Source: Cytophagales bacterium | Lineage (GTDB): Bacteria > Bacteroidota > Bacteroidia > Cytophagales > Spirosomataceae | Direction: 5' to 3' | Assembly (NCBI GenBank): GCA_024742395.1 | Contig: JANSYO010000001.1 | Location: 116,772 to 180,771 of the forward strand | Length of the DNA: 64,000 nucleotides | In this document: in pieces, positions 38,746 through 49,838 of the stretch | Position numbering within the stretch: the stretch's first letter is position 1 | Layout: the number at the start of each line of letters is the position of its first letter | Made by a program: the position numbers and the translations under genes | The notes under the pieces: generated by a model | Told to the model about the DNA's origin: nothing | Database searches by the model: none | What the model saw: the letters and a program-made list of their open reading frames with translations, nothing else

Positions 38746-39652
38746 TAATTAAAACTAATCCAAATTCGATACCTAAAATCATAGTAGCTAAAGTAAGATG
38801 AATAGGCTGTATCCATGCCGGTACTCCAAATACACCTAATACTAAACCACTACTAAATTCAAAAAGAATTAAAGCCAATAAAGTATTTAAAAGTACTCGT
38901 GAAAGGCCTTTAAATTCATTCCTAGATCCTCTATAAAACCAAATTGACGCCAAAAGAAGCAGTATTCCCAGTCCAATATGGACATAATAACTACCATTTA
39001 GAAGACCTATCCATTCATTTCTATCCAGAACCTCTCGAGCAATCTCATCAATACTCTCTCTAATTTGAGTACCCATGATTAACTGACCAAAAGAAAGTAT
39101 CATTAAAATCCAAACTAAGAACTTCTTCGAAGCTCCTGAATTATCTGTTGATGAGTCCTTATATTCAAAAGCCAAATACAACGAATAAATTAGACTAAAG
39201 ACAACTGCTATTGCCAAAAGCATATGCAGTGTTATTAAACCAACATGTAGCTCTGACGATACAACTTTGGATCCTAACCAACCCTCCAATGCAACTAAAA
39301 CAAAAGCTAATAGAGAATAAGCAATAACTTTCCTATTAGTGCTTCTATACTCTATAGAGGCAGCTATGAATGTTCCAAAAATTAAAAAACCAATTAAAAC
39401 ACCAACTAACCTATTAACATATTCAGTCCATGTTTTGAATACATTAAACTCTACTTCTCCTTTTAATTTCGCACCAAATATCTCCTCATAGTTAACAGGC
39501 AACTGGTCTACATGTGTTGGTGGTATCCAAGAACCAAAGCATTTCGGCCAATCCGGGCATCCCATACCAGAACCTGTAGCCCTTACTATTCCCCCAACCA
39601 AGATTAGGAAAAAGACGGCTCCAATAGTTACGAATGCCCACTTCTTATACAT
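38729..39652 (-). CDS. ctaA: heme A synthase (COX15/CtaA family)
   Basis: About 307 residues from MYKKWAFVTIGAVF at 39652. The frame stays open to 39688, but that start lies inside a terminator hairpin. Eight helices. The N-terminal half has GGIVRATGSGMGCPDWPKCFGSWIPP with the paired cysteines; heme-ligand histidines lie in later helices (LHMLLAIAV, VHIGLGIL, PIHLTLATM). It oxidises heme O to heme A for the oxidase encoded upstream. Confidence 0.94.
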   Translation of the reverse strand: MYKKWAFVTIGAVFFLILVGGIVRATGSGMGCPDWPKCFGSWIPPTHVDQLPVNYEEIFGAKLKGEVEFNVFKTWTEYVNRLVGVLIGFLIFGTFIAASIEYRSTNRKVIAYSLLAFVLVALEGWLGSKVVSSELHVGLITLHMLLAIAVVFSLIYSLYLAFEYKDSSTDNSGASKKFLVWILMILSFGQLIMGTQIRESIDEIAREVLDRNEWIGLLNGSYYVHIGLGILLLLASIWFYRGSRNEFKGLSRVLLNTLLALILFEFSSGLVLGVFGVPAWIQPIHLTLATMILGIEFGLVLIIGKER

Positions 39653-39661
39653 AATAGAAGC

Positions 39662-39705
39662 AAAAAAAGTACGGAGTATGAGAAACAATCTTCACTCTCC
39701 GTACT
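39662..39705 (-). terminator. terminator-like hairpin between ctaD and ctaA
   Basis: On the minus strand AGTACGGAG (39705-39697) pairs perfectly with CTCCGTACT (39676-39668) around a 20-nt loop and is followed by TTTTTTT. It begins 28 bp after the ctaD stop and ends just before the ctaA start, so it probably reduces transcription of the assembly genes relative to the structural genes. Confidence 0.75.
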
Positions 39706-39732
39706 CCTATGTTTTAAATAATATACCTGTTT

Positions 39733-41595
39733 TTAGTCAGGGATATTATGATTATACTCAATGTTTTCAATCTCCTTTTCCTCGCTAATCATTTCATTCT
39801 CCTCTGGAAGATTAGATTCAGGCGTGGCTGAATAAGGTACATCCTGAGGAATGAAATCTTCTTTGGCTCCTGGTTTACTGTAATCGTAAGGCCATCTGTA
39901 AACCGTTGGTATTTCACCAGGCCAGTTACCGTGACCAGGATTTACAGGAGTAGTCCATTCCAAAGTTGTTGACTTCCATGGATTCGCAGTTGCTTTCTTA
40001 CCCCAGAAAATAGAGTAAATAAAGTTAAAGATGAAAATCAACTGAGCAGAGAATGTCAATATAGCCGCAACAGAGATAAAGGCATTTAAATCTGCGTACG
40101 TGTTAAATGTTTCGAAACCAGACCACTGATAATATCTTCTTGGGAAACCAGCAATACCAATGTAGTGCATAGGGAAGAATACTAAATAAACCCCGATAAA
40201 TGTGAACCAGAAGTGGACATAACCTAAAGTCTTATTCATCATCTTACCAAACATCTTAGGGAACCAATGGTATACACCTCCAATCATTCCAAAGAACGCA
40301 GCGGAACCCATTACCAGGTGGAAGTGAGCCACAACGAAATAGGTATCGTGCAACTGAATATCTAAAGCAGAATTACCAAGAATAATTCCTGTAAGACCTC
40401 CTGATACGAAGAATGATACCAAACCAATTGCAAAAAGCATTGCAGGAGTAAATATTATATTTCCTCTCCAAAGGGTGGTAATGTAGTTAAATGCCTTAAC
40501 CGCTGATGGAACCGCAATAATTAAGGTTAGGAGCATAAATACCGAACCTAAGAATGGGTTCATTCCTGTCATAAACATGTGGTGAGCCCAAACAATGAAT
40601 GCAAGGAACATGATACCAGCCATTGAGAAAATCATCGCTTTATATCCAAAGATAGGTTTACGAGAATTTGTAGCGATAATTTCAGATGTCAAACCTAATG
40701 CAGGAAGGATTACTATATAAACCTCCGGGTGACCTAAGAACCAGAATAAATGCTGGAATAAGATAGGGCTACCACCTTGATTAGGTAAAGCATGACCATT
40801 TATATAGATATCAGAAAGGAAAAAGCTTGTTCCAAAACTTCTATCAAAAATTAGCAATAGAGCAGCTGATAGTAATACAGGGAATGAAAGTATACCTAAA
40901 ATGGCAGTAAATGTAAATGCCCAAATAGTCAAAGGCATTTTATCAAATGTCATTCCCTTTGTTCTAAGGTTAATAACAGTAGTAACGTAGTTAATACCTC
41001 CTAACAATGAAGAAACAATAAACAAGGCCATTGATACTAACCACAAGGTCATACCTGTTCCAGAACCTGGATTTGCTTCTGCAAGTGCACTTAACGGAGG
41101 ATAAATTACCCAACCGCCTCCTGCAGGGCCTGTTTCGATAAAGATAGACCAGAACATGATCACACTGGAAATAAAGAAAAACCAGTAAGACAACATATTC
41201 ATGAATCCAGAAGCCATATCTCTGGCACCAATCTGTAATGGAATTAGGAAATTTGAGAAAGTACCACTAAGACCTGCAGTCAATACAAAAAATACCATGA
41301 TTGTACCATGCATGGTAACTAGAGCCAAATAAAAGTTAGCATCTAACTTGCCAGACTCATTTATCCACTGACCTAAAAATGGTTTTAACCAAGACATGTC
41401 CATGTCTGGAAAACCTAACTGTAAACGGAAAACTAAAGACATTAAGCCTCCAATAACCGCCCAAATAATACCAGAAATCAGATATTGCTTAGCAATAACC
41501 TTATGGTCTTCAGAAAAAATATAGCTTCTGATAAAACCAAGATCATGGTGCTCTTCATGACCGTGCTCTACATGTGCTGCTGCTGCCGTTGACAT
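39733..41595 (-). CDS. ctaD: cytochrome c oxidase subunit I
   Basis: 620 residues, twelve or more helices. Heme-copper signatures: WFLGHPEVYIVILPALG (CuB His and the cross-linked Tyr, with the pumping Glu of the A1 type), WAHHMF (CuB histidines) and HDTYFVVAHFHLVMG (heme a and a3 ligands). The N-terminus is His-rich (HVEHGHEEHH). It reduces oxygen to water and pumps protons. Follows subunit II by 28 bp. Confidence 0.98.
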   Translation of the reverse strand: MSTAAAAHVEHGHEEHHDLGFIRSYIFSEDHKVIAKQYLISGIIWAVIGGLMSLVFRLQLGFPDMDMSWLKPFLGQWINESGKLDANFYLALVTMHGTIMVFFVLTAGLSGTFSNFLIPLQIGARDMASGFMNMLSYWFFFISSVIMFWSIFIETGPAGGGWVIYPPLSALAEANPGSGTGMTLWLVSMALFIVSSLLGGINYVTTVINLRTKGMTFDKMPLTIWAFTFTAILGILSFPVLLSAALLLIFDRSFGTSFFLSDIYINGHALPNQGGSPILFQHLFWFLGHPEVYIVILPALGLTSEIIATNSRKPIFGYKAMIFSMAGIMFLAFIVWAHHMFMTGMNPFLGSVFMLLTLIIAVPSAVKAFNYITTLWRGNIIFTPAMLFAIGLVSFFVSGGLTGIILGNSALDIQLHDTYFVVAHFHLVMGSAAFFGMIGGVYHWFPKMFGKMMNKTLGYVHFWFTFIGVYLVFFPMHYIGIAGFPRRYYQWSGFETFNTYADLNAFISVAAILTFSAQLIFIFNFIYSIFWGKKATANPWKSTTLEWTTPVNPGHGNWPGEIPTVYRWPYDYSKPGAKEDFIPQDVPYSATPESNLPEENEMISEEKEIENIEYNHNIPD

Positions 41596-41623
41596 ATCTT
41601 CTTTTTTTCTTCTAAAATTAATT

Positions 41624-42730
41624 TTATTCTACTACCTCTTCAGTAACTTCTGTTACTAACGCAACTTCTTCTTCACCCTGAGTATATTTCAAAGCTCTCG
41701 CCTTTAAGTTGGCAGGAACCTTCTCTATAAACCCTGGATTCTGAGTAAGAAAAGGGGTTTGCTCCTTTTTCCAAGCTTCATAATCCTCAGGCTCATCCAC
41801 TACTAATATAAGCTTCATACCAAAGTGGCTTCTTCCACATACTTCAGTACACGCTATCTCGTAATTGAAATCCGGATTGTTAAGTTCTGCCCTCATATCC
41901 TCTGTGGACTTATCAGCCACGAACCAAAACTTAGTAGGCATACCAGGAACCGCATCCATTTTAACTCTCATGTGAGGAATAAATACTGAATGGAGCACAT
42001 CCCTGGCTCTGATCTTAAGCAAAACAGGCTTTCCTTTCGGGATATGCATTTCTGTTCCGTTTGTAAAATCATCAAATGACTTAGGGTCTGTATAATCAAT
42101 ACCAAAACTGTTACCAGAAGCATCGTCCATCAAACGGAAATCATAATTACCCAATTCATTATCATCTACACCTGGATAACGTACTGCCCATGCAAATTGA
42201 CGACCCATGATCTCAACAACTTCAGCATCTTCAGGTGCGTCATCCATTACCTTGTTCCATACTCTAAGACCGGTAAATACAAGACCAGCCATAATTAGTG
42301 CAGGGATAACCGTCCAAATCACCTCTAATTTATTGTTATGCGGATAGAATGTTGCTTTTGAGTCTTTGTTATACTTGTACTTGAAAGGAAAGTAGAATAA
42401 TAAAGTATTGACAACAAAGAAGGCTAACATAATTACAGCCATAGATACCCAAAACCAGTAATCCGTTTCTCTTCCATGAGGCGATGAAGCCTCGGGTAAG
42501 AAATCCTTTTTTGCATCGAAATAAGACCATACAACGCCTACCGCACTAATAATCCAGAAAACGAATAGACCGATGGCATTCCAGTCGTTTGCCTTATCTA
42601 CATCATTCGCATTTTCATCTTCTATTGCTTCTTCTCCCTTAACTCCTTTTAATAAATCCTGAGTCTTACCAATTACCAGTACAGTAAGTACCAGAAATAA
42701 GAGAGCTAATATTCCAATTACAACTACCAT
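41624..42730 (-). CDS. ctaC: cytochrome c oxidase subunit II
   Basis: 368 residues. An extra N-terminal helix (about 2-20) precedes the usual two-helix hairpin (about 48-65 and 92-115) and the periplasmic cupredoxin domain with the CuA site HSVFIPHMRVKMDAVPG, CTEVCGRSHFGM. The C-terminal tail is acidic and has no CxxCH, so it lacks the fused cytochrome c domain of true caa3 subunit II; electrons must come from ActA/ActE or a separate cytochrome. Follows actF by 39 bp. Confidence 0.97.
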   Translation of the reverse strand: MVVVIGILALLFLVLTVLVIGKTQDLLKGVKGEEAIEDENANDVDKANDWNAIGLFVFWIISAVGVVWSYFDAKKDFLPEASSPHGRETDYWFWVSMAVIMLAFFVVNTLLFYFPFKYKYNKDSKATFYPHNNKLEVIWTVIPALIMAGLVFTGLRVWNKVMDDAPEDAEVVEIMGRQFAWAVRYPGVDDNELGNYDFRLMDDASGNSFGIDYTDPKSFDDFTNGTEMHIPKGKPVLLKIRARDVLHSVFIPHMRVKMDAVPGMPTKFWFVADKSTEDMRAELNNPDFNYEIACTEVCGRSHFGMKLILVVDEPEDYEAWKKEQTPFLTQNPGFIEKVPANLKARALKYTQGEEEVALVTEVTEEVVE

Positions 42731-42769
42731 ATTTTTATTATCTAAATCTCTTTCTGAATTTATTAAATG

Positions 42770-44104
42770 TTAAATATCATGGTGTAAGCTTTCCTCAAGG
42801 AAAGGATGATTTTTAGCGTATAGATTCGCTTTGGCTAATTGAGTTAATACAACATAAGCAAATGCACAAACAAAGGTTAGTGTCGTTCCCCACTCAATTA
42901 ATCCAATACCTCCCTGATCTTTTGCAACACCTGGCATAATCATTTGATAGAAATCAAACCAATGTCCAATTAATATGGCCCAACAAGAAAGCTTTAATAA
43001 GGTAAAACTCCTTTTTGACCCTCTTGCCATAAGTACGAGAAGTGGGAAAATAAAGTTTAAAATTAAGCTAGTAATAAATGGAGCGAAATATCTTCCACCA
43101 TATCCACTAATTCTTTCTCTGAAATAAATAGTTTCTTCAGGTAAATTAGCATAGAAAATAAGTAAAAACTGGCTAAACCAAACGTATGTCCAGAATACTG
43201 AGAAACCAAACATTAACTTACCTAGATCTTGTAAAGCTGAAAGATTAACACCTGCTAAGTATCCCTTACCTTTTAATGTTAAGATCACAAGCATAATGGC
43301 AGCAAGACCTGCTACATGCCAGCTAGCCAAATGATACCATCCAAACATAGTAGAGAACCAGTGAGTATCAATAGCCATTGATAGATCCCATGCTGCTGTA
43401 GAACTTGTTACAGCAAAGAAAATCAAGAACACCTTTGCATAATTTCTACTTTTCGTATAATACGCAAGATCACCATGAGCATCTTCTAACAGTGAATTCT
43501 TTCTGATTTGTGTCCATAGATAATACCAAATCACAAAATAAGCCACCAAACGAACAAGATAGAAAGGCATATTTAACCACCATTCTTTACTTGCAATAAT
43601 TTTATCGTAATGATGACTAGCCGGATCCATGATACCCTCATGTGTCCAGTGCATTACAATATGTCTTGTTGTTGGGAATAAGAATAAACCCAAAATCAAC
43701 ACTGATGGAATCCACATAAAAGCAGGAAAAGCTTCAGGAATACGCTTAAATGAAGTATACCAACCAGCTTTCGCTACATAGTTGTAAGAGATAAAGAAAA
43801 CTCCAACAACTGATATTCCCAGAAAATAAATGGAATTCATCCAAAGATTAGCAACGATTCGATGCAAAAGAGTTGCACCCGTACCATGTTCTTCTCCATG
43901 ACCGCCAGCGTGCTCTGCACCATGTGCTGCTTCATGAGCTCCACCTGCAAATCCTTCAGGACCCCAAATTCCAGAATTAACCAAAAATGCACCAACTGCC
44001 ACTAGAACTAAACCTATAATTCCACCGAGGAGGAACTTACGTTTAAGCTCGGGCGAGAATTCAAATACTTCCTCTACTGAAGGTGTTTCGTGCTTATGAG
44101 CCAT
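42770..44104 (-). CDS. actF: alternative complex III subunit ActF (membrane subunit)
   Basis: 444 residues, about ten helices; a cytoplasmic His/Glu/Gly-rich loop (GGAHEAAHGAEHAGGHGEEH) follows the first helix. It is related to ActC/NrfD proteins and forms one of the two quinol-side membrane subunits of alternative complex III. Gene order after actE and before ctaC is the usual one for the ACIII-oxidase supercomplex of Bacteroidota. Confidence 0.94.
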   Translation of the reverse strand: MAHKHETPSVEEVFEFSPELKRKFLLGGIIGLVLVAVGAFLVNSGIWGPEGFAGGAHEAAHGAEHAGGHGEEHGTGATLLHRIVANLWMNSIYFLGISVVGVFFISYNYVAKAGWYTSFKRIPEAFPAFMWIPSVLILGLFLFPTTRHIVMHWTHEGIMDPASHHYDKIIASKEWWLNMPFYLVRLVAYFVIWYYLWTQIRKNSLLEDAHGDLAYYTKSRNYAKVFLIFFAVTSSTAAWDLSMAIDTHWFSTMFGWYHLASWHVAGLAAIMLVILTLKGKGYLAGVNLSALQDLGKLMFGFSVFWTYVWFSQFLLIFYANLPEETIYFRERISGYGGRYFAPFITSLILNFIFPLLVLMARGSKRSFTLLKLSCWAILIGHWFDFYQMIMPGVAKDQGGIGLIEWGTTLTFVCAFAYVVLTQLAKANLYAKNHPFLEESLHHDI

Positions 44105-44152
44105 GTCTCTTATTCTTATAATTCCTTTCTTTCGAAACGTTTAAAATCAAAT

Positions 44153-44761
44153 CTATATTCCTAATTGTAACCTCTGAACATAATGAACAATTTTCCATCT
44201 TTCTTCAGGAGTAACCTGAGCCGCATGTGGCCACATTCTACCTTTACCATGGGTAATTACATGAAAAATATGCCCTCCGGAGATAGAGCTAAGAGCATCA
44301 GAAGCATAATTAGGAACACCCTTATATATTTCTGCTACTTTGCCATCACCAGCTCCTTTTGAACCATGACAGTGCATGCAATTTCTTTGATAAAGTACTT
44401 TCCCTTCATCTTCTACCTCTTCAGACCAAGGAATAGGATTTACTAAATTATTAGCCGCCCATTCAAGGCTGTCTGCTGAAGTATCATAAATCATTAAATC
44501 AGAAACTACAGAACCATCATCCTGAACAAATTCTGTAGGATGAGTTACCCTTGCAACAGTTCCTTCTACAGGTAGTCTCATGTTCATTCCGTGTGGATTG
44601 ATGCTATTGGATCTCCACTGAGTTTGTGCTTCGTAAGCTCTTGAGTTATACATGTTAGGAGCAAACTCCCATCCCGTTTTATTAGGATCGTTACATGAAG
44701 AGGCCATCAAGCCCAACAAGACTATTGAAAGAAGCGAAACTTTATTTTTTAAAATATCCAT
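44153..44761 (-). CDS. actE: alternative complex III subunit ActE (monoheme cytochrome c lipoprotein)
   Basis: 202 residues. The signal peptide ends in a lipobox (LMASSC, Cys about 23), so it is anchored by lipid on the periplasmic side. One heme c site CMHCH lies near 128-132, with a likely Met ligand in GKGRMWPH. It passes electrons from ActA towards the oxidase. It starts 9 bp after actD. Confidence 0.95.
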   Translation of the reverse strand: MDILKNKVSLLSIVLLGLMASSCNDPNKTGWEFAPNMYNSRAYEAQTQWRSNSINPHGMNMRLPVEGTVARVTHPTEFVQDDGSVVSDLMIYDTSADSLEWAANNLVNPIPWSEEVEDEGKVLYQRNCMHCHGSKGAGDGKVAEIYKGVPNYASDALSSISGGHIFHVITHGKGRMWPHAAQVTPEERWKIVHYVQRLQLGI

Positions 44762-44770
44762 TTCTACAGT

Positions 44771-45292
44771 TTATATCTCTTTAATGTTAACCTCGGTCGC
44801 TCCAGTACTCTTTAAAAACCCAGTGATATCTTCTTCAGACACACTATTTTTACTTACCTCTATAGCCATTACAAACTTATCATCTGTAATTCTCTCATCA
44901 AAAATGATTGGTTTAGAGACAGGACTTAATTTCTCCATTCCAAAGAAAGTAAAGGCCATACCATAAGAAGCTAATAACACCGTAAGCTCAAATACAATAG
45001 GAATGTTGGTAGGGAAAGGGATAAAGTTCTTTCCACCAATATTCATTGGCCAATCCCAACCCAAAGTCCAGAAAGTCAAAAGGAAAGCCAAAGACGTACC
45101 AGTGATTCCAAATAAGAATGCAGGTACACCCATTCTTGCTCTTTTGTATCCCAGTGCATGGTCTAAACCATGAATAGGAAACGGAGAGTAGACCTCGTGA
45201 ATATTTACACCTTTTTCACGTACATCTGATACAGCATGTAATACTACATCCTCATCATCAAATACGCCTAGTATATATTTTTTATGTGCCAT
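44771..45292 (-). CDS. actD: alternative complex III subunit ActD (DUF3341)
   Basis: 173 residues with two transmembrane helices (about 60-80 and 96-116) between soluble ends; the N-terminal DUF3341 part has VREKGVNIHEVYSPFPIHGLD. A structural subunit of alternative complex III with no cofactor motif. Confidence 0.94.
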   Translation of the reverse strand: MAHKKYILGVFDDEDVVLHAVSDVREKGVNIHEVYSPFPIHGLDHALGYKRARMGVPAFLFGITGTSLAFLLTFWTLGWDWPMNIGGKNFIPFPTNIPIVFELTVLLASYGMAFTFFGMEKLSPVSKPIIFDERITDDKFVMAIEVSKNSVSEEDITGFLKSTGATEVNIKEI

Positions 45293-45315
45293 TGTAGACT
45301 TATATATATTCTTTA

Positions 45316-46680
45316 CTATTTCTTATCGGTTTTCTCTGAAGACGACTTCAATACAGCTTTAACTTCTGCCATGTTGATTACTGGTAAAAACTTAGCAAAC
45401 AGAAGGAAGCAAACAAAGAAGAATCCAAAAGTGAATAAATAATCACCAATATCTCCCATACGTGGCGTGAAGTATGTCCAGCTTGATGGCAAATAATCTC
45501 TATGTAATGAGGTTACTATGATTACAAATCTTTCAAACCACATACCAATATTCACCACAACTGCTATCACAAAGGAAACTACTATATTCTCTCTTAATTT
45601 CTTAAACCAGAAAATTTGTGGTGACAACACATTACAAGTCATCATTGCCGCATAAGACCACCATAGAGGACCCGTTGCACGGTTGATAAACGCATAACTT
45701 TCATACTGTACTCCAGAATAAGCAGCAATAAAGAATTCTGTGATATACGCGACACCAACTATTGATCCGGTCAAGGTTATCACCTTGTTCATTAAACCAA
45801 TATGCTCAATGGTAATATAATCCTCCAGCTTGTAAACCACCCTTGTTATCAACATAAGGTTTTGCACCATTGCAAATCCGGAGAAAATTGCTCCTGCAAC
45901 GAAATACGGAGGGAAGATAGTCGTGTGCCATCCCGGTATAACAGAAGTTGCAAAGTCAAAGGATACAATAGTATGTACCGATAATACCAATGGTGTAGAA
46001 AGACCTGCAAGAATCAAAGAAACATCTTCATATCTTGCCCAAGCTCTTGCTCCACCAGTCCAACCCATGGCTAATGCACCATAGATAGTCTTTCTAATTC
46101 CAGACGCTCTATCTCTAATAGTAGCTAAATCAGGTATTAAACCAATATACCAGAATAATAATGAAACAGACAGATAAGTAGAGATGGCAAAAACGTCCCA
46201 TACTAAAGGAGAGTTGAAGTTCACCCAAAGTGAACCAAAAGTGTTAGGTAGTGGCAAAGCCCAGTACGCTAACCAAGGTCTTCCCATGTGGAAGAAAATA
46301 AATGAACCTGCACAAAGTACAGCAAAAATTGTCATTGCTTCTGCCGCCCTGTTAATGGAAGTTCTCCACTTTTGACGGAAAAGAAGAAGGATAGCCGATA
46401 TCAATGTACCTGCATGACCAATACCAACCCACCATACAAAGTTGGTAATATCCCAGGCCCAACCAACAGTCTTGTTAAGACCCCAGTTACCTAGTCCATA
46501 CCACCATGTCTGATAGACCCAGTATCCACCATAGGCCAGAACCAATAGGGCAACCGTAAATACGACTTTCCATTCTTTGGTTACAGGACCTTCTACCTGC
46601 CTGCTAATGTCTTCAGTTACATCATGGTAGGTTTTACCACCTGTTACTAAATGCTCTCTTATGGGCGAAACTACTTGCAT
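45316..46680 (-). CDS. actC: alternative complex III subunit ActC (NrfD-like, quinol-binding)
   Basis: 454 residues, about ten helices; NrfD/PsrC family. Segments such as [29 protein letters not shown] and [12 protein letters not shown] carry the conserved His, Asp and Arg residues thought to line the quinol site. It oxidises menaquinol and passes electrons to the iron-sulfur clusters of ActB. Confidence 0.95.
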   Translation of the reverse strand: MQVVSPIREHLVTGGKTYHDVTEDISRQVEGPVTKEWKVVFTVALLVLAYGGYWVYQTWWYGLGNWGLNKTVGWAWDITNFVWWVGIGHAGTLISAILLLFRQKWRTSINRAAEAMTIFAVLCAGSFIFFHMGRPWLAYWALPLPNTFGSLWVNFNSPLVWDVFAISTYLSVSLLFWYIGLIPDLATIRDRASGIRKTIYGALAMGWTGGARAWARYEDVSLILAGLSTPLVLSVHTIVSFDFATSVIPGWHTTIFPPYFVAGAIFSGFAMVQNLMLITRVVYKLEDYITIEHIGLMNKVITLTGSIVGVAYITEFFIAAYSGVQYESYAFINRATGPLWWSYAAMMTCNVLSPQIFWFKKLRENIVVSFVIAVVVNIGMWFERFVIIVTSLHRDYLPSSWTYFTPRMGDIGDYLFTFGFFFVCFLLFAKFLPVINMAEVKAVLKSSSEKTDKK

Positions 46681-46736
46681 AATTGCTACGCTTTTAGCCG
46701 AAAAGACTTTTATGTTTTGTTTACTAAATCCTTTTA

Positions 46737-49700
46737 TTAACCGTGGTGCTCCTCTTCAGCATGAGCTTCTTCAGTCTCATGATGTTCTTCCTTTTGAGCT
46801 CCAGCCACTTTGGCATCTGCCAAATCTTTATTTCTAATCTTAGTCAGATAGCTAATCTGAGGTCTAACGTTAATTTCTTCCAATACATGGAAGGCTCTAC
46901 CCTCTGATTCTCTTTCTAAAGCCTTAGACACTCTTGAATTTGGATCTAACATATCACCAAAAACAATAGCCCCTGTAGGACAAGACTGAGAACATGCCGT
47001 TTCAATTTCTCCGTCCACTGGACGACGTTTCTCCTTCTTAGCGGCTAATTTACCGCCTTGAATTCTCTGAACACACATAGAACACTTCTCAATAACCCCA
47101 CGAGAACGAACTGTCACATCCGGATTTAGAACCATTCTACCTAGTTCGTTATTCATATGGAAATCAAAATCTTCATTTTCGAAGTATTTCCACCAGTTGA
47201 AACGACGTACTTTATAAGGACAGTTGTTAGCACAATATCTAGTACCTACACATCTGTTGTAAGTCATTTGATTTAGACCCTCAGAACTATGAGTGGTTGC
47301 CAAAACAGGACAAACCGTCTCACAAGGAGCATTTGTACAGTGCTGGCACATCATAGGCTGTATCACAACTTCAGGATTCTCTGAAGCAATTTCCATTTCT
47401 CTCAGATGACTTGGATTGATCTGATATTCAGAATCAGCGTCTGAGCTATAATAACGATCCAGACGAATCCAGTGCATCTCACGTGCTCTGGCTACTTCTT
47501 TCTTTCCTACAACAGCCACATTGTTCTCAGCCTGGCATGACACCAAACAAGCTGCACAACCTGTACAAGTGTTGAGGTCAATAACCATTCCCCAGCTGTG
47601 GTTCTGCTTCTCATGACCATTCCATAATGAAATAGTATAAGGTTTTACAAGACCATCAGAGGTGGCTATATGTGGTTCAAATCGACCCGCTTTATTGTTC
47701 TTTACATACTCACTTAAGACAGACTCCTGAATGACTGCCTGACGGCCCATTACTGTTTCGTGAGTCTGTGTTTGAGCAAGTGTATATCCAGATTTCGTTT
47801 TTTCCAGGCTTGCATTGGCTGTCCAGTTAAAGTTGGTCATGAAAGGAGCTGCATTCGCACCTACATTTCCTGCTTTGCCTGCACCCGTACGCCCGTAGCC
47901 CATAGCCACAGAAACCACATTATGTGCCTGACCTGGTTGAATTAGAATAGGAAGTTCGATTTCATAACCATTCGCCGAAAGTTTTGCCCAGTCACCTTTC
48001 TCTAATTTCAGCTCATTGGCAGTTTTCTGAGAAATATTCAGAGTATTCTCCCACGTCACTTTTGAAATAGGATCAGGCAACTCTTGCAACCAAGGATTAT
48101 TTGCCTGTGCACCTGTTCCGATCGCTATAGATTCATAAACAGAAACTTCTAAACCACCACCTTTGGTAGAGGATATTGAAGAAGCTGCTGCTCCTAAATC
48201 GCCTGAGAAGCTTACAGGAGCATTTTCCGAAGTTCCTGAAGTTAAAACACCATCATGAAGTGCAGATACCCAAGATTTACCACCTAGAATATTTGACTTC
48301 CAATTGGCCTTTAAATATTTATGATAATCGCTATCCAAGCCTGCCCATGCCAATAAGCTGGATTGAGCCTGACGCGTATTAAAAATCAATGAAATGGTTG
48401 GCTGCTGTAAAGAGTATGAACCCGTTTTAGGTTCTGCATCACCCCATGACTCTAAATAGTGAGGAGCCGGTGCAATATATTTACAAACAGACGCTGTTTC
48501 ATCCGCTCTGTCAGCAAAAGAAACAGATGTTTTCACCTTAGATATGGCTTCAGCCAATTTCCCTCCCATTGGGTGACTAAATACCGGGTTGGTATCTAAG
48601 AATATAACCGCATCAACTTTACCTGAAGTTAAATCAGAAACTAGTGCATTTACTTCAGAATCTGTTCCCTGACGAAGGTTACATTTCTGTGCGAATGTGA
48701 TAGTATTTCCATAACTTCCTAAAAGGCTGTTAATGCCATTAACGATTGTTTGGATAGCTGGATCATTTGAGCCAGAAACTACTAAAGCAGCACCCTGAGC
48801 AGCTTTAAGGTCTGCTATACATTTTGAAAGAATCTCAGGATTTACAGTCGAATTTCCAATAGTGTTTCCTGAAAGCTTGCTGTATAGAGAAATCAACAGA
48901 GCTCCTTCTTCAGAAGGTTTTATCATTGCTCTATAATCTGCCGCCGCACCGGTTGTAGTCATTCCAGTTTCAAACTGGTAGTGACGAGACATATCGTGCT
49001 TTCCATCTTTACCACTAACAAGCTTTCTACCCTCAGCCCATTGAGAAGCAAACTCAACAGGAGAAATCCATGTTCCTAAGAAGTCACAATTGATTCCAAC
49101 AATAACCTTGGCCTTGTCAAAAGAGTATGAAGGCACAGCTGCAACACCAAACGATGTTTTGTTGGCCTCAATTAAACCCGACGCCGAATTGGCATCATAA
49201 GTTACATGAACAGCAGAAGGATATTTAGCCTGAAAATCAGCGATGACCTTCTTTGTAGATGGTGAAAAGATACTTGAAGAAACAATTCTAATGTTAGAAG
49301 CCGATGACAAACCTGCCATTACTTCCTTATCAAGATCTTCCCAGCTAATATCAGCCCCTCCCTTCTGAGGACCTTTTAATTTTTCGTTATCATATAAAGA
49401 TAAAACTGAAGCATGCACTCTGGCACTAACTCCTCCTTTAGTAACAGGAGAAAGTTTATTTCCTTCAATTTTTATAGGACGCCCTTCAACAGTTTTAACC
49501 AAAACACTAGAGTATTCACCAGACTCCGCGTACGTAGTAGCAAAGTAATTAGGAATACCTGGCTCTACAGTTTCAGGCTTATTAAGATAAGGTATAGTTT
49601 TTCTTACCGGAGCATCACAAGCAGCTAAAGAAACCGCAGCAACTCCAAAACCTAACATCTTTAAGAAGTCACGTCTGTGAGTACCTCCATCTAGATCTTC

Positions 49701-49793
49701 AAGGTTGAACTCCTTATCGGCGTTTTTAACAACCTCTATATCATTCCTGTACTCCTCTATTCCTTTCCAATACTTTTTAGTAGTATTTTCCAT
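46737..49793 (-). CDS. actB: alternative complex III subunit ActB (molybdopterin-like domain fused to ferredoxin domain)
   Basis: 1018 residues. A Tat signal ([11 protein letters not shown], about 41-51) leads into a lipobox-like LAAC. The large N-terminal part resembles molybdopterin oxidoreductases but lacks the usual cluster and cofactor residues. The C-terminal part (from about 730) has four cysteine groups: [35 protein letters not shown] and CSMCVQRI...CSQSC, fitting three 4Fe-4S and one 3Fe-4S cluster. It conducts electrons from ActC to ActA. The tail is His/Glu-rich. Confidence 0.96.
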   Translation of the reverse strand: MENTTKKYWKGIEEYRNDIEVVKNADKEFNLEDLDGGTHRRDFLKMLGFGVAAVSLAACDAPVRKTIPYLNKPETVEPGIPNYFATTYAESGEYSSVLVKTVEGRPIKIEGNKLSPVTKGGVSARVHASVLSLYDNEKLKGPQKGGADISWEDLDKEVMAGLSSASNIRIVSSSIFSPSTKKVIADFQAKYPSAVHVTYDANSASGLIEANKTSFGVAAVPSYSFDKAKVIVGINCDFLGTWISPVEFASQWAEGRKLVSGKDGKHDMSRHYQFETGMTTTGAAADYRAMIKPSEEGALLISLYSKLSGNTIGNSTVNPEILSKCIADLKAAQGAALVVSGSNDPAIQTIVNGINSLLGSYGNTITFAQKCNLRQGTDSEVNALVSDLTSGKVDAVIFLDTNPVFSHPMGGKLAEAISKVKTSVSFADRADETASVCKYIAPAPHYLESWGDAEPKTGSYSLQQPTISLIFNTRQAQSSLLAWAGLDSDYHKYLKANWKSNILGGKSWVSALHDGVLTSGTSENAPVSFSGDLGAAASSISSTKGGGLEVSVYESIAIGTGAQANNPWLQELPDPISKVTWENTLNISQKTANELKLEKGDWAKLSANGYEIELPILIQPGQAHNVVSVAMGYGRTGAGKAGNVGANAAPFMTNFNWTANASLEKTKSGYTLAQTQTHETVMGRQAVIQESVLSEYVKNNKAGRFEPHIATSDGLVKPYTISLWNGHEKQNHSWGMVIDLNTCTGCAACLVSCQAENNVAVVGKKEVARAREMHWIRLDRYYSSDADSEYQINPSHLREMEIASENPEVVIQPMMCQHCTNAPCETVCPVLATTHSSEGLNQMTYNRCVGTRYCANNCPYKVRRFNWWKYFENEDFDFHMNNELGRMVLNPDVTVRSRGVIEKCSMCVQRIQGGKLAAKKEKRRPVDGEIETACSQSCPTGAIVFGDMLDPNSRVSKALERESEGRAFHVLEEINVRPQISYLTKIRNKDLADAKVAGAQKEEHHETEEAHAEEEHHG

Positions 49794-49838
49794 TCGTCTA
49801 TATATTTTCCCTAAAGGATATTTTACCGTTGATATCTA

